Positions 25,281 to 33,157 of a DNA stretch of 64,000 nucleotides are shown piece by piece. The stretch lies in assembly GCA_951813575.1 (NCBI GenBank), contig OX638375.1, forward strand, positions 1,217,001 to 1,281,000, given 5' to 3'. Below the pieces are notes generated by a model. The model was not told the DNA's origin and ran no database searches. It saw nothing but the letters and a program-made list of their open reading frames with translations. Made by a program: the position numbers and the translations under genes. Source of the stretch: Candidatus Binatia bacterium (GTDB lineage: Bacteria > Desulfobacterota > Binatia > UBA9968 > JAJDTQ01). Position 1 is the stretch's first letter. The number at the start of each line of letters is the position of its first letter.

Positions 25281-27590
25281 CTACTTGTCGAGCATCCCCA
25301 GGAAAATCTTCTCCGCCGTAACCGGCAGGTCCTTGATGCGCACGCCGACGGCGTCATCCACCGCGTTGGCGATAGAGGGCGCCACCGGTATGAGCGAGGT
25401 CTCGCCGATGCCCTTGGCGCCGAACGGGCCGTTCTTGTGCGGCACCTCCACGGCAATGGGCGTGATCTCGTCGGGCATGTCGCCCAGGGCCGGCAGCACG
25501 TAGTCCACGAGATTGGGATTCACGAGGATCCCGTTGTCCCACACCATCTGCTCGAACAGCGCCTGGCCCATGCCGGTGATGGCCCCGCCCACGAGTTGCT
25601 GCTGGCAGCCCAGCGGCGTGATCACCCGGCCCACGTCCACCGCGGTGGCATGCTTCAGCACCCGGAGCCTGCCGGTATCCTTGTCGATCTCCACCTCGCT
25701 GCCGCCGGCGCCCACGAACCAGAACGACGAGGTGGTCTTGTCGCCCGTGTCCGGGTCCACGGTGCTGGTCTTCACCTCGCCGCGCCCCACCAGCGTGCCT
25801 CCCTGCATGCCGAAGTGGTTGAACAGCACCTCGCGGATATCCAGGGCGTTCTCCCGGAAAAGGACCTTGCCGCCCTCCATGCGCGTCTCCTCGAACGGCA
25901 CCCCGTGCTCTTCGGAGACGAACTTGCGGAGCTGCTCGCACAGGTCCAGCGACGCCAACTCCAGGGCCTTGCCCATATGGAAGGTGGAACGGCTCGACGA
26001 AGTGGTGAGATCGTAGGGCACCACGTCCGTGTCCACCCCCAGCACCGACACCTGATCCAGGGAGATGCCCAGGGTGTCCGCGACGATGGCGGCCATGGCC
26101 GTATCCGAGCCCTGGCCCATCTCCACCGTGCTGGTGAACACGTTGACGCTGCCGTCCTCGTTGAGCTTGATGGCGGCGCACGAGATGGACGGCGTGATGG
26201 TGGCCTTGATGAGCGCCGCCAGCCCCCGGCCGCGCACTTTCGAAGGATCGTCCGGCGCCGGCATCGGCTCGCCCCACTTCATCTCCTGGGCGACCTTCTC
26301 CAGGCAGCCCTTGACCCCGATGCTCCAGAGCTTCTCGCCGGTGACGAACTCGTCGCCCTCGTCGTAGATGTTCTGCATCCGCAGCTCGTAGGGGTCCCGG
26401 CCAAGCGCCTTGGCGATGATGTCCGTCTGGGATTCGCTGGCCCAGGCCGACTGGGACACGCCGAAGCCCCGGAACGCACCCGCCGGCGGCTTGTTGGTGT
26501 AGACCGACTTGGCGTCGATCTTGACGTGGCTGAACTTGTAGGGCCCGGCCGCGGTGTAGGCCGACTTCTTGGCCACCCGGGGGCCGATCTCCGCGAACGC
26601 GCCGGTGTCGAGGAAAACCTCCGCCTCCCGGGCATGGAAGGTGCCGTCGGCCTTGACCCCGGTCTTCATGCGGATGAACGCAGCGTGCTTGGTGACGGTG
26701 TAGAACACCTCTTCCCGGCTCAGCAGGATGCGCACCGGACGCTTGGCCTTCTGGGCCAGTGCCATGGTCAGCGGCTCGATCTTGGGATAGACCTTGCTGC
26801 CGTAGCCGCCGCCGAGATACGGCACCATGATGCGGATCTTCGAGACCGGCATCTTGAAGATGTTGGCGAGCTGGGTGCGCACCACGAAGGGGTTCTGGGT
26901 CGTGGACCACAGGTTCACGCGCCCGTCGGGCTGGAACGCCGCGATGCAGCCGTGGGGCTCCAGCGCCACGTGCTGAGTCGTAGGCAGGATGAACGTGTCC
27001 TCGAAAACGTGGGCGCATTCCGCGAACCCCTGCTCGATGTCGCCCTTGCGCAGCTTGAAGTGGGTGCAGACGTTGGTGTTCTCGATGGGCTTCAGCTCCG
27101 CCAGGTCGGCGAAGCCGTGCTCCGGGATGCGCACGGTCTCGTGCACCAGGGTGGCGTCCTCCTTCACCGAGTCCTGCACGTCCATCACCGGCGGCAGGTC
27201 CTCGTACTCCACCACGATGAGGTTCGCCGCCTCCTCGGCGGCCTCCCGGGTCTCCGCCGCCACCGCCGCCACCGGATCGCCCACGTGCCGGACCTTGTCC
27301 ACCGCCACGATGGTCTGGTCCTTGAACACCGGGCCGTAGTAGGGCTCGATGCCGGTGCCCTGGACCACGTCGTCCTTGGTGTAGACCGCCACCACCCCCG
27401 GCACCTTGAGCGCCTCGGACGTGTCCACGTAGCGGATCCACGCGTGGGCCACCGGGCTGCGGAGGACGACACCCTCCAGGACCCCCGGCATCTTCATGTC
27501 CGCCAGGTACGCCGCGCGGCCCGTGAGCTTGGCCTGGTAGTCCAGGCGCTGTCCGTCCTGCGCGCTCTGCGGCCTCTCGCTTATCGCCAT
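25281..27590 (-). CDS. Molybdenum hydroxylase large subunit (xanthine dehydrogenase/CoxL family)
   Basis: A 769-residue molybdopterin-cytosine-dinucleotide-type subunit that hydroxylates C-H bonds next to ring nitrogens or carbonyls using water. Residues ~15-130 form the a/b-hammerhead (AKLTGRAAYLADM...LRSPVAHAWI). The molybdopterin part has YLGGGYGSK (about 268-276), PPAGAFRGFGVSQSAWASE, and MGQGSDTAM. The catalytic glutamate is in GAKGIGETSLIP near residue 730. It lacks the AYRCSFR loop of true CO dehydrogenase, so it is an organic-substrate enzyme. Operon order is UbiD, FAD, Fe-S, large subunit, SDR, the small subunit being 24 bases upstream. Confidence 0.95.
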   Translation of the reverse strand: MAISERPQSAQDGQRLDYQAKLTGRAAYLADMKMPGVLEGVVLRSPVAHAWIRYVDTSEALKVPGVVAVYTKDDVVQGTGIEPYYGPVFKDQTIVAVDKVRHVGDPVAAVAAETREAAEEAANLIVVEYEDLPPVMDVQDSVKEDATLVHETVRIPEHGFADLAELKPIENTNVCTHFKLRKGDIEQGFAECAHVFEDTFILPTTQHVALEPHGCIAAFQPDGRVNLWSTTQNPFVVRTQLANIFKMPVSKIRIMVPYLGGGYGSKVYPKIEPLTMALAQKAKRPVRILLSREEVFYTVTKHAAFIRMKTGVKADGTFHAREAEVFLDTGAFAEIGPRVAKKSAYTAAGPYKFSHVKIDAKSVYTNKPPAGAFRGFGVSQSAWASESQTDIIAKALGRDPYELRMQNIYDEGDEFVTGEKLWSIGVKGCLEKVAQEMKWGEPMPAPDDPSKVRGRGLAALIKATITPSISCAAIKLNEDGSVNVFTSTVEMGQGSDTAMAAIVADTLGISLDQVSVLGVDTDVVPYDLTTSSSRSTFHMGKALELASLDLCEQLRKFVSEEHGVPFEETRMEGGKVLFRENALDIREVLFNHFGMQGGTLVGRGEVKTSTVDPDTGDKTTSSFWFVGAGGSEVEIDKDTGRLRVLKHATAVDVGRVITPLGCQQQLVGGAITGMGQALFEQMVWDNGILVNPNLVDYVLPALGDMPDEITPIAVEVPHKNGPFGAKGIGETSLIPVAPSIANAVDDAVGVRIKDLPVTAEKIFLGMLDK

Positions 27591-27614
27591 GACACGCTCC
27601 TTCGGAACATCACG

Positions 27615-28076
27615 CTATGACCGGGCCACGCTTCGGAGGGCCTGCATGATCTCCTGGTAGCAGCCGCAGCGGCAGAAGCTGCCGCCCATATAGCTCTTGA
27701 TCTGTTCGTCGTCCGGGTGGGGGTTCTCGTCCAGCATGGCCTTGGCCGTGAGCAGGAACCCCGAGGTGCAATAACCGCACTGCAACGCCCCGAACTTCAT
27801 GAACGACTCCTGCAGCGGGTGCAGCCGGTCGCCTTCCGCCAAACCCTCCACCGTGGTGACCTTGCGGCCGTCGGCGTCCACCGCCAGCACCGAGCAGGCG
27901 CTCACCGGCTTGCCGTCCACCAGGAGCGTGCAGGCGCCGCACACCTGGATGTCGCACCCGAGCTTCGCGCCGGTGAGGTCCAGCTCTTCCCGGACCACGT
28001 CGAGTAGCGTGCGCCATGGCTCCACCTCCACCCGGCAGGACGCGCCGTTGACCTCCATGGTGATGGCCTTCTTCAT
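27615..28076 (-). CDS. Molybdenum hydroxylase 2Fe-2S subunit (CoxS family)
   Basis: A 153-residue protein with two [2Fe-2S] sites. The plant-ferredoxin-type cluster has the cysteines of GCDIQVCGACTLLVDGKPVSAC (residues about 40-62). The second has CGYCTSGF and CRCGCYQE, where the usual CRCTGY reads CRCGCY. Length is normal. It passes electrons from the molybdenum centre to FAD and on to the acceptor. It sits between the FAD subunit (70 bases upstream) and the large subunit. Confidence 0.95.
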   Translation of the reverse strand: MKKAITMEVNGASCRVEVEPWRTLLDVVREELDLTGAKLGCDIQVCGACTLLVDGKPVSACSVLAVDADGRKVTTVEGLAEGDRLHPLQESFMKFGALQCGYCTSGFLLTAKAMLDENPHPDDEQIKSYMGGSFCRCGCYQEIMQALRSVARS

Positions 28077-28145
28077 ACCGCAGAGTCCTCTCTGTTGGTT
28101 CCCGTTCCCTGACGCCCGATCGCGCCGCCCACACCGCGCTTGCTC

Positions 28146-29024
28146 TCAGCTACGGCCGCCCCTCGCCTGGTCGTACACCCTGGAGGAGAGCCGCCGCACC
28201 AACGCCGCCACCATCTCGCGCTTGTAGCGCTCGGAGCCGCGCAGATCGTCCATGGGGTCGCACTCCTCGGCCGCTGCCCGGGCAGCCTTCTGGAGATTGT
28301 CGTCGTTCAGGGGCTGGCCTTCCAGCGCCGCTTCGGCGTTCCGTGCGCGCATGGGCGTGGGAGCGACGCAGCCCAGGCCGACGCGAACCTCACGGCAGGC
28401 GCCACCGTCCGGATCCACCGTCATGCGCACGGCCACGCCGATGCACGGCTTGTCCACCACGGAACTGCTGGAGAAGCGGACGTAGTCGATGGCGCTGTGG
28501 GCCGGCAGCGGCGGGATCACGACGTGCGTCAGCACCTCGTCTTCCTGCAACTGGGTCTCGTAGTAGTCCACGAAGACCTCTTCCAGCGCCAGGGTGCGCC
28601 CGCCCGAGGTGTTGGCGATGCGCACGGTGGCGTCCAGCGTGATGAAGACGCAGGGCAAGTCCGTCAACGGCTCGCCCGAGGCGATGTTGCCTCCCACCGT
28701 GGCCATGTTGCGCACCCGGATGTTGGCCACGTCGTGCTCCAGCTCGCACAGCACGGGCAACCGCCGCGCCAGCACTTCGGAGACCTCGATGTCGTGGTGG
28801 GTCACCAGCGAGCCGATGACCAGGTCCTCGCCGGACTCCTCGATGCGCCGCAGCTCGTCGATCTTCTTGATGTTGATCAACGCGTCGGGCTGGAGGAAGC
28901 CCTGCTTGAGCAGGATCGTCAGGGAGCTGCCGCCGGCGAACACGCGTGCGTTGCCCGCGTATTGCTTGAGTAGCCCGCAAGCTTCGTCGACGGTACCGGG
29001 TTCCAGGTATTCGAAGTGTTTCAT
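28146..29024 (-). CDS. Molybdenum hydroxylase FAD-binding subunit (CoxM family)
   Basis: A 292-residue FAD subunit. Family FAD-binding motifs are both present: AGGSSLTILLKQG near residues 31-43 and ATVGGNIASGEPLTDLP near 109-125. The C-terminal CO_deh_flav_C domain includes ALEGQPLNDDNLQKAARAAAEECDPMDDLRGSERYKREMV (seen in short blocks). ATG at 29024. It completes a three-subunit L-M-S enzyme, with the UbiD-type gene 73 bases upstream on the same strand. Confidence 0.95.
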   Translation of the reverse strand: MKHFEYLEPGTVDEACGLLKQYAGNARVFAGGSSLTILLKQGFLQPDALINIKKIDELRRIEESGEDLVIGSLVTHHDIEVSEVLARRLPVLCELEHDVANIRVRNMATVGGNIASGEPLTDLPCVFITLDATVRIANTSGGRTLALEEVFVDYYETQLQEDEVLTHVVIPPLPAHSAIDYVRFSSSSVVDKPCIGVAVRMTVDPDGGACREVRVGLGCVAPTPMRARNAEAALEGQPLNDDNLQKAARAAAEECDPMDDLRGSERYKREMVAALVRRLSSRVYDQARGGRS

Positions 29025-29097
29025 GATTGCCGGGAAGGGTTACGAGTTGTTCGTCCTGAGCGTAGCGTCAGCGGAGCAAATCGAGGGCCACCGGCCC

Positions 29098-30444
29098 TCA
29101 GATGTAGTCCACCTTGTCAACGCCGGGCACCTGGACCTTCCGGTAGTACTCGTTGTCGTTGAGCGGCATGGTGGCGTCGACTCCCCACACGGCGGTGGTG
29201 CGCGGCGCCGGCGCCGATGGGTCGAGCGTCGACATCGCCAGGTTGGGGACGATGATGATGTCCTTGTCCGGCTGCACCCGCGTGTTGACGGCCCATTCCA
29301 CGTCCACCGGATCGTGCACGTTGATGTCCTCGTCCACCACCACCACCCGCTTGAAGCCCGAGCCGGTGGCCAGCAGCGCCAGGATGACGTTGCGCGCCTC
29401 GGCGTCGTGCCGCTTGCGCATGGACACCACGGCATGGTGCCGGAAGGTGCCGCCGGCGGTGACGCTGCAGTCCTTGACCTCCGGGGTGATGGCCGACACC
29501 GTGCGGTAGACCAGCGCCGCGTTGGCGCACTCGATGAGCGTGTGGTTCTCGGTCACCGGCATGCCCGTGAGGCAGGTCTCGTAGATGGGGCTCTGCCGCA
29601 TGGTGATGGCGGTGACCTGGATCACCGGCGCTTGCTTGCTCTCACTGTAGGTGCCGGGGTACTCGCCGTAGGGGCCGTCCGACACCCGCTCTCCGGGGAT
29701 GGTCACGCCCTCGATCACCACTTCGGCGTGGGCCGGAACGTCCACGTCGATGGTGTCGCACTTGGTCAATTGCACCGGGGCGCCGCGCAAGCCGCCTGCC
29801 ACGGCAAACTCGTCCACGCCGTAAGGGACCCGGGACTGGGAGCCGATGATGATGGCGGGATCCACGCCGATGGCCGTGGCCACCTCCAGTCCCTGGCCCC
29901 GGTCCTCGGCCTTGAGGATCATGCGGCCCAGGTGATGGTCCGGCGGCGCCCACAGGGACAGCTTGTCCTTGCCCAGCCGCAGCATGCGGTGGATGGACAC
30001 GTTGGGGATCCGAGTGTCCGGATCCTTGCCGATCTGGACGCCGATGGTGACGTAGGCGCCGCAATCCTTCTCGGAATGCACGCAGATGGGAAGCTTGTCG
30101 AGGTCGATGTCGTCGCCGGTCCAGCGCACCTCCTTGACCGGACCGGTGGGCACCATCTCGGAGGGAATATGCTTGTCCTCCAGCGACAGATAGCGCTCCA
30201 GCAGCTTGTCCTCGGTGACCCCCAGGCCCAGCGCCACCAGCCGCCGGGTGGCGTACAGCGCCCCGAGCACGCGCCAGTCGGGATGGCCCTTGACGTTGTT
30301 GAACAGCAGCGCGGGACCGCCCACGTCGGAACTCTTGCGGATGCCGGCGGCGACCTCGAAGCGCGTGTCCACCTCCCGGTTCACCTCCAGCAACTGGCCC
30401 TCGCGCTCCAGCACGTCAAGAAATTCTCTCAGGTCTTGGTGCAA
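29098..30444 (-). CDS. UbiD family decarboxylase
   Basis: A 448-residue prenylated-FMN-dependent (de)carboxylase of the UbiD family, acting on aromatic, heteroaromatic or unsaturated carboxylic acids. Family blocks include DLREFLDVLEREGQLLEV at the start, GGPALLFNNVKGH, NVSIHRMLRLGKDKLSLW, and the glutamate-bearing EGVTIPGERVSDGPYGEYPGTYS. No good ATG starts the domain. A TTG at 30444 with ggag upstream fits best; the frame stays open to 30546. No ubiX flavin prenyltransferase is in the window. It heads the molybdenum-hydroxylase operon and is divergent from the ABC ATPase at 30552. Confidence 0.92.
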   Translation of the reverse strand: MHQDLREFLDVLEREGQLLEVNREVDTRFEVAAGIRKSSDVGGPALLFNNVKGHPDWRVLGALYATRRLVALGLGVTEDKLLERYLSLEDKHIPSEMVPTGPVKEVRWTGDDIDLDKLPICVHSEKDCGAYVTIGVQIGKDPDTRIPNVSIHRMLRLGKDKLSLWAPPDHHLGRMILKAEDRGQGLEVATAIGVDPAIIIGSQSRVPYGVDEFAVAGGLRGAPVQLTKCDTIDVDVPAHAEVVIEGVTIPGERVSDGPYGEYPGTYSESKQAPVIQVTAITMRQSPIYETCLTGMPVTENHTLIECANAALVYRTVSAITPEVKDCSVTAGGTFRHHAVVSMRKRHDAEARNVILALLATGSGFKRVVVVDEDINVHDPVDVEWAVNTRVQPDKDIIIVPNLAMSTLDPSAPAPRTTAVWGVDATMPLNDNEYYRKVQVPGVDKVDYI

Positions 30445-30551
30445 TGCAGGTCTCCCGTATCCATGGGTGTAGGCAAAACGTCTAATTACCAAAAGGTATA
30501 TGGGGAGTCTACCGTTGACACCACGGCCCCTTGAGGGTAGGCACAAGGCGC

Positions 30552-31667
30552 ATGATCACCATCCGGGAACTGCGCAAGGAGTTCATCGTCACCAACGGCA
30601 AGGTGGCGGCGCTCAAGCGCCTGGATCTCGACGTGGACGAGGGAGAGTTCTTCGTCATCGTGGGCGCCAGCGGCTCCGGCAAGACCACGTTGCTGCGCTG
30701 CGTGGCGGGGCTGGAGACCCCCAACGGCGGCGAGATCCGCATCGCCGACCGCACCGTGTTCGGGGACGACCCGCCGGTGTGGGTGCCGCCCCAGGACCGG
30801 AACTTCGGCATGGTGTTCCAGTCCTATGCCGTGTGGCCGCACCTGACGGTGTTCGACAACGTGGCCCTGCCGCTCCGGGAGGGAGCCCAGAAGATCCCCC
30901 GCCAGCAGGTGGACGACCGGGTGCGGAACGCGCTCCACATGGTGCAACTCGACGAGCAGACCGATCGCCCTTCCACGCTGCTGAGCGGCGGCCAGCAGCA
31001 ACGGGTGGCGCTGGCCCGGGCCATCGCCGTGAACCCCAGGGTGCTGCTCATGGACGAGCCCCTGAGCAACCTGGACGCGCGCCTGCGCGAGGATGTGCGC
31101 GGCCGCATCCGCGACCTGGCCAAGCAGCTCGGCGCCACCGTGCTCTACGTCACCCACGACCAGATCGAAGCCATGGCCATGGCCGACAAGATCGCCCTCA
31201 TGAGCCTGGGCGAGCTGTTGCAGTACGGCAGCCCCACGGACCTTTACCGCAGCCCCAACTGCACCGAGGTGGCCGAGTTCTTCGGCTCCGTGAACTGGCT
31301 CCCGGGCCGGCGCGTGGAGGACAACCTCGTGGAGACCCGCATCGGCCGCTTCCGCCCGTCGAGCGACGCCGATCCCGGCACGGACGTGTTCGTCGGCTTC
31401 AGGCCCGAGTGCATCCAGTACGCCGAGCCGTCAGAGGAAGAGGGCGACAACACCTTCGAGGCGCGCCTGACCTCCAGCATTTTCCTGGGCGACCAGTTCG
31501 TCTACGACGCCACCGCCGGCGACATTCCGCTCACCGGCAAGAGCCGCGCAGTGCCCACGACCCAAGGGGGCATGCTCTCGCTCCGCGTGGCGCCCGAGGA
31601 CGTCATGGTGTTTGCGGCTGACGAGAAGAACACGGCGTTCGTGGACTCGGTCGGCAAGCAGGGTTAG
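30552..31667 (+). CDS. ABC transporter ATP-binding protein (FbpC/PotA-like)
   Basis: A 371-residue ATPase. Walker A GASGSGKTT is at residues 38-46, the Q-loop is in MVFQSYAVWPH, the signature is LSGGQQQRVALARAI and Walker B is VLLMDEPLSNLD. A C-terminal TOBE-like regulatory domain (about 240-371) begins after the SPNCTEVAEFFGSVNWLPG boundary. The ATG at 30552 is preferred to an in-frame codon at 30531 because it begins the domain and has gagg/aagg upstream. It leads an ATPase, binding protein, fused permease set typical of iron/polyamine-type importers. Confidence 0.93.
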   Translation: MITIRELRKEFIVTNGKVAALKRLDLDVDEGEFFVIVGASGSGKTTLLRCVAGLETPNGGEIRIADRTVFGDDPPVWVPPQDRNFGMVFQSYAVWPHLTVFDNVALPLREGAQKIPRQQVDDRVRNALHMVQLDEQTDRPSTLLSGGQQQRVALARAIAVNPRVLLMDEPLSNLDARLREDVRGRIRDLAKQLGATVLYVTHDQIEAMAMADKIALMSLGELLQYGSPTDLYRSPNCTEVAEFFGSVNWLPGRRVEDNLVETRIGRFRPSSDADPGTDVFVGFRPECIQYAEPSEEEGDNTFEARLTSSIFLGDQFVYDATAGDIPLTGKSRAVPTTQGGMLSLRVAPEDVMVFAADEKNTAFVDSVGKQG

Positions 31668-31744
31668 CCTTGGTGCCGGCTCCCCATCCAGCGCGTACAG
31701 GTCCTCCAGCGTTGGTCAAGTCCTGATTCGACAAGGAACAGTTA

Positions 31745-31762
31745 GACAAGTCATGACTTGTC
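31745..31762. promoter_or_regulatory. Perfect 18-bp palindrome, candidate operator
   Basis: GACAAGTCATGACTTGTC reads the same on both strands and is followed by a short A-run. Partial half-sites (gtcaagtc, gacaagg) lie within 30 bases upstream. It is in the 241-base gap 31668-31908 upstream of the binding-protein gene, a typical place for a GntR- or MarR-type operator or a terminator hairpin. Confidence 0.5.
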
Positions 31763-31908
31763 AAAAATCCGGACCGGGCCCGGCGGGGCTGGCTTGGCGG
31801 CGGCTGAGCCCGAACCCGCGCACGCCACCCGGCACGCGTTTGCAACAGCCTGAAAAATGGTACAAGGGTAGTCGGTGCCCCGAACCTAAAACCCGAGGAG
31901 GAAAACCG

Positions 31909-33015
31909 ATGCTCGATCTCAAGCGCAGAACCAAATGGACCGTGACTCTATGCACTGCCTTATGTTCCCTGTTCCTGGCGGGAGCGGTCTTCGCGGCCGA
32001 CGCCCCCAAGACCCTCAAGGAGTTGGTGGAAGGCGCGAAGAAGGAGACCACCCTCAGGGCCATGTGGTCGTCGCGGAGCCTGAGCGGCAGCAAGGGCTTC
32101 TCACATATCGTCGGCGCCATGAACAAGAAGTACGGCACCAACATCAAGCCGCAGTTCACGCCCGGTCCCAGCATGACCAAGATGATCGGCCGGCTCACAC
32201 GGGAAAAGAAGGCGGGGCAACCGGCCAGCACGGACGTCCTCTGGAACAACTCGGGGGGCATGCTTAATGCAACCAAGACGGGCCTGACGCGGTCCATGAA
32301 CTGGATGGCCTATCTGGACCGGCCGATGATCAAGGACGAGGGTTTCGATCCCCTGGCTCCGGGGGGGATCGGACTTGCGTCGGCGTCCACCCTGGTGGGC
32401 ATCATGTACAACAGCGACGTCGTCAAGGGCGACGACATCCCCAAGAGCATGAACGACGTGCTCCATCCCAAGTGGAAAGGCAAGATCGCTTCCACGCCCT
32501 ATGCCGCCGGACTGCGTGAGTTCGCCACCCCCACCCTGCTCGGGAGAGAGGTGATGATCGACTACGCCAAGAAGCTGTCCAAGCACGTGGGCGGCCTCAT
32601 CCGGTGCGGCACGGTGGACCGCCTCACCAGCGGCGAGTTCGCCATGCTGGTATTCAGTTGCGGCGACCAATACGTGAACCAGGCCAAGCGCGACGGGCTG
32701 CCCCTGGGCTACTCGGTGGTGAACGAGGCGGTGGTGTCGCACACCCGCTACGGCGCCGTCCCGGTGCACTCCTCCGCGCCCAACGCCGCGGCCCTGTTCA
32801 TCTCCTACCTGCACAGCAAGGAAGGCCAGAAATGGATGTGGGAGGTCAACGGCTTCGACTTCCATCTCTATCCGGAGTCGCATGAACGGAAGATTCTGGC
32901 GGACGCCCGCGCCCGCGGCGCCAAGGTGGTGGTCAACTCACCGCAGTGGCTGGGGAGCCAAAAGGACTACCGGAAGGTCCGTAAAGAGATAGAGAAGATC
33001 CTGCAGAAGAAGTAG
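31909..33015 (+). CDS. ABC transporter substrate-binding protein (Fe3+/2-aminoethylphosphonate-type, SBP_bac family)
   Basis: A 368-residue periplasmic binding protein with signal peptide KWTVTLCTALCSLFLAGAVFA. The ATG at 31909 has a strong gaggagg ribosome site; the frame is open far upstream through the ATPase gene, which is not used. Features are TLKELVEGAKKETTLRAMW, KKYGTNIKPQFTPG, TDVLWNNSGGM, the hinge region LHPKWKGKIASTPYAAGL and FISYLHSKEGQKWM. Ferric-binding proteins of this fold usually have two adjacent tyrosines near the C-terminal third; these were not clearly found, so the ligand is probably not bare iron. A strong terminator follows. Confidence 0.88.
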   Translation: MLDLKRRTKWTVTLCTALCSLFLAGAVFAADAPKTLKELVEGAKKETTLRAMWSSRSLSGSKGFSHIVGAMNKKYGTNIKPQFTPGPSMTKMIGRLTREKKAGQPASTDVLWNNSGGMLNATKTGLTRSMNWMAYLDRPMIKDEGFDPLAPGGIGLASASTLVGIMYNSDVVKGDDIPKSMNDVLHPKWKGKIASTPYAAGLREFATPTLLGREVMIDYAKKLSKHVGGLIRCGTVDRLTSGEFAMLVFSCGDQYVNQAKRDGLPLGYSVVNEAVVSHTRYGAVPVHSSAPNAAALFISYLHSKEGQKWMWEVNGFDFHLYPESHERKILADARARGAKVVVNSPQWLGSQKDYRKVRKEIEKILQKK

Positions 33016-33036
33016 CGATCGCTCTAGCAAACACCA

Positions 33037-33062
33037 GGGGCCGCCGCCGTGGCGGCGGCCCC
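33037..33062 (+). terminator. Strong GC hairpin after the binding-protein gene
   Basis: GGGGCCGCCGCC / GGCGGCGGCCCC, 12 base pairs, starting 22 bases after the stop at 33015. It would favour high expression of the binding protein over the permease downstream. Confidence 0.6.
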
Positions 33063-33157
33063 ATCATTCACCCACGGACAGGCCCCGGACATCCACGGTC
33101 GGGCGCCCGAGCGCCGACCCCGCACCGGAGCTGTGAACCCCAAGACGCGGCGTCCCT

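Noticed and set aside
25281..27590. Aerobic CO dehydrogenase large subunit (CoxL form I)
   Set aside because: The AYRCSFR active-site loop is absent; the equivalent loop reads GAFRGFGVS, so it is a general molybdenum hydroxylase.
25437..27620. A 727-codon open frame on the plus strand
   Set aside because: It is antisense to the molybdenum hydroxylase large subunit, with low-complexity H/R/G/L-rich composition and no domain.
30515..30543. Promoter TTGACA-17-TAGGCA before the ABC ATPase
   Set aside because: The -10 is poor and would leave almost no leader before the ATG at 30552; not strong enough to annotate.
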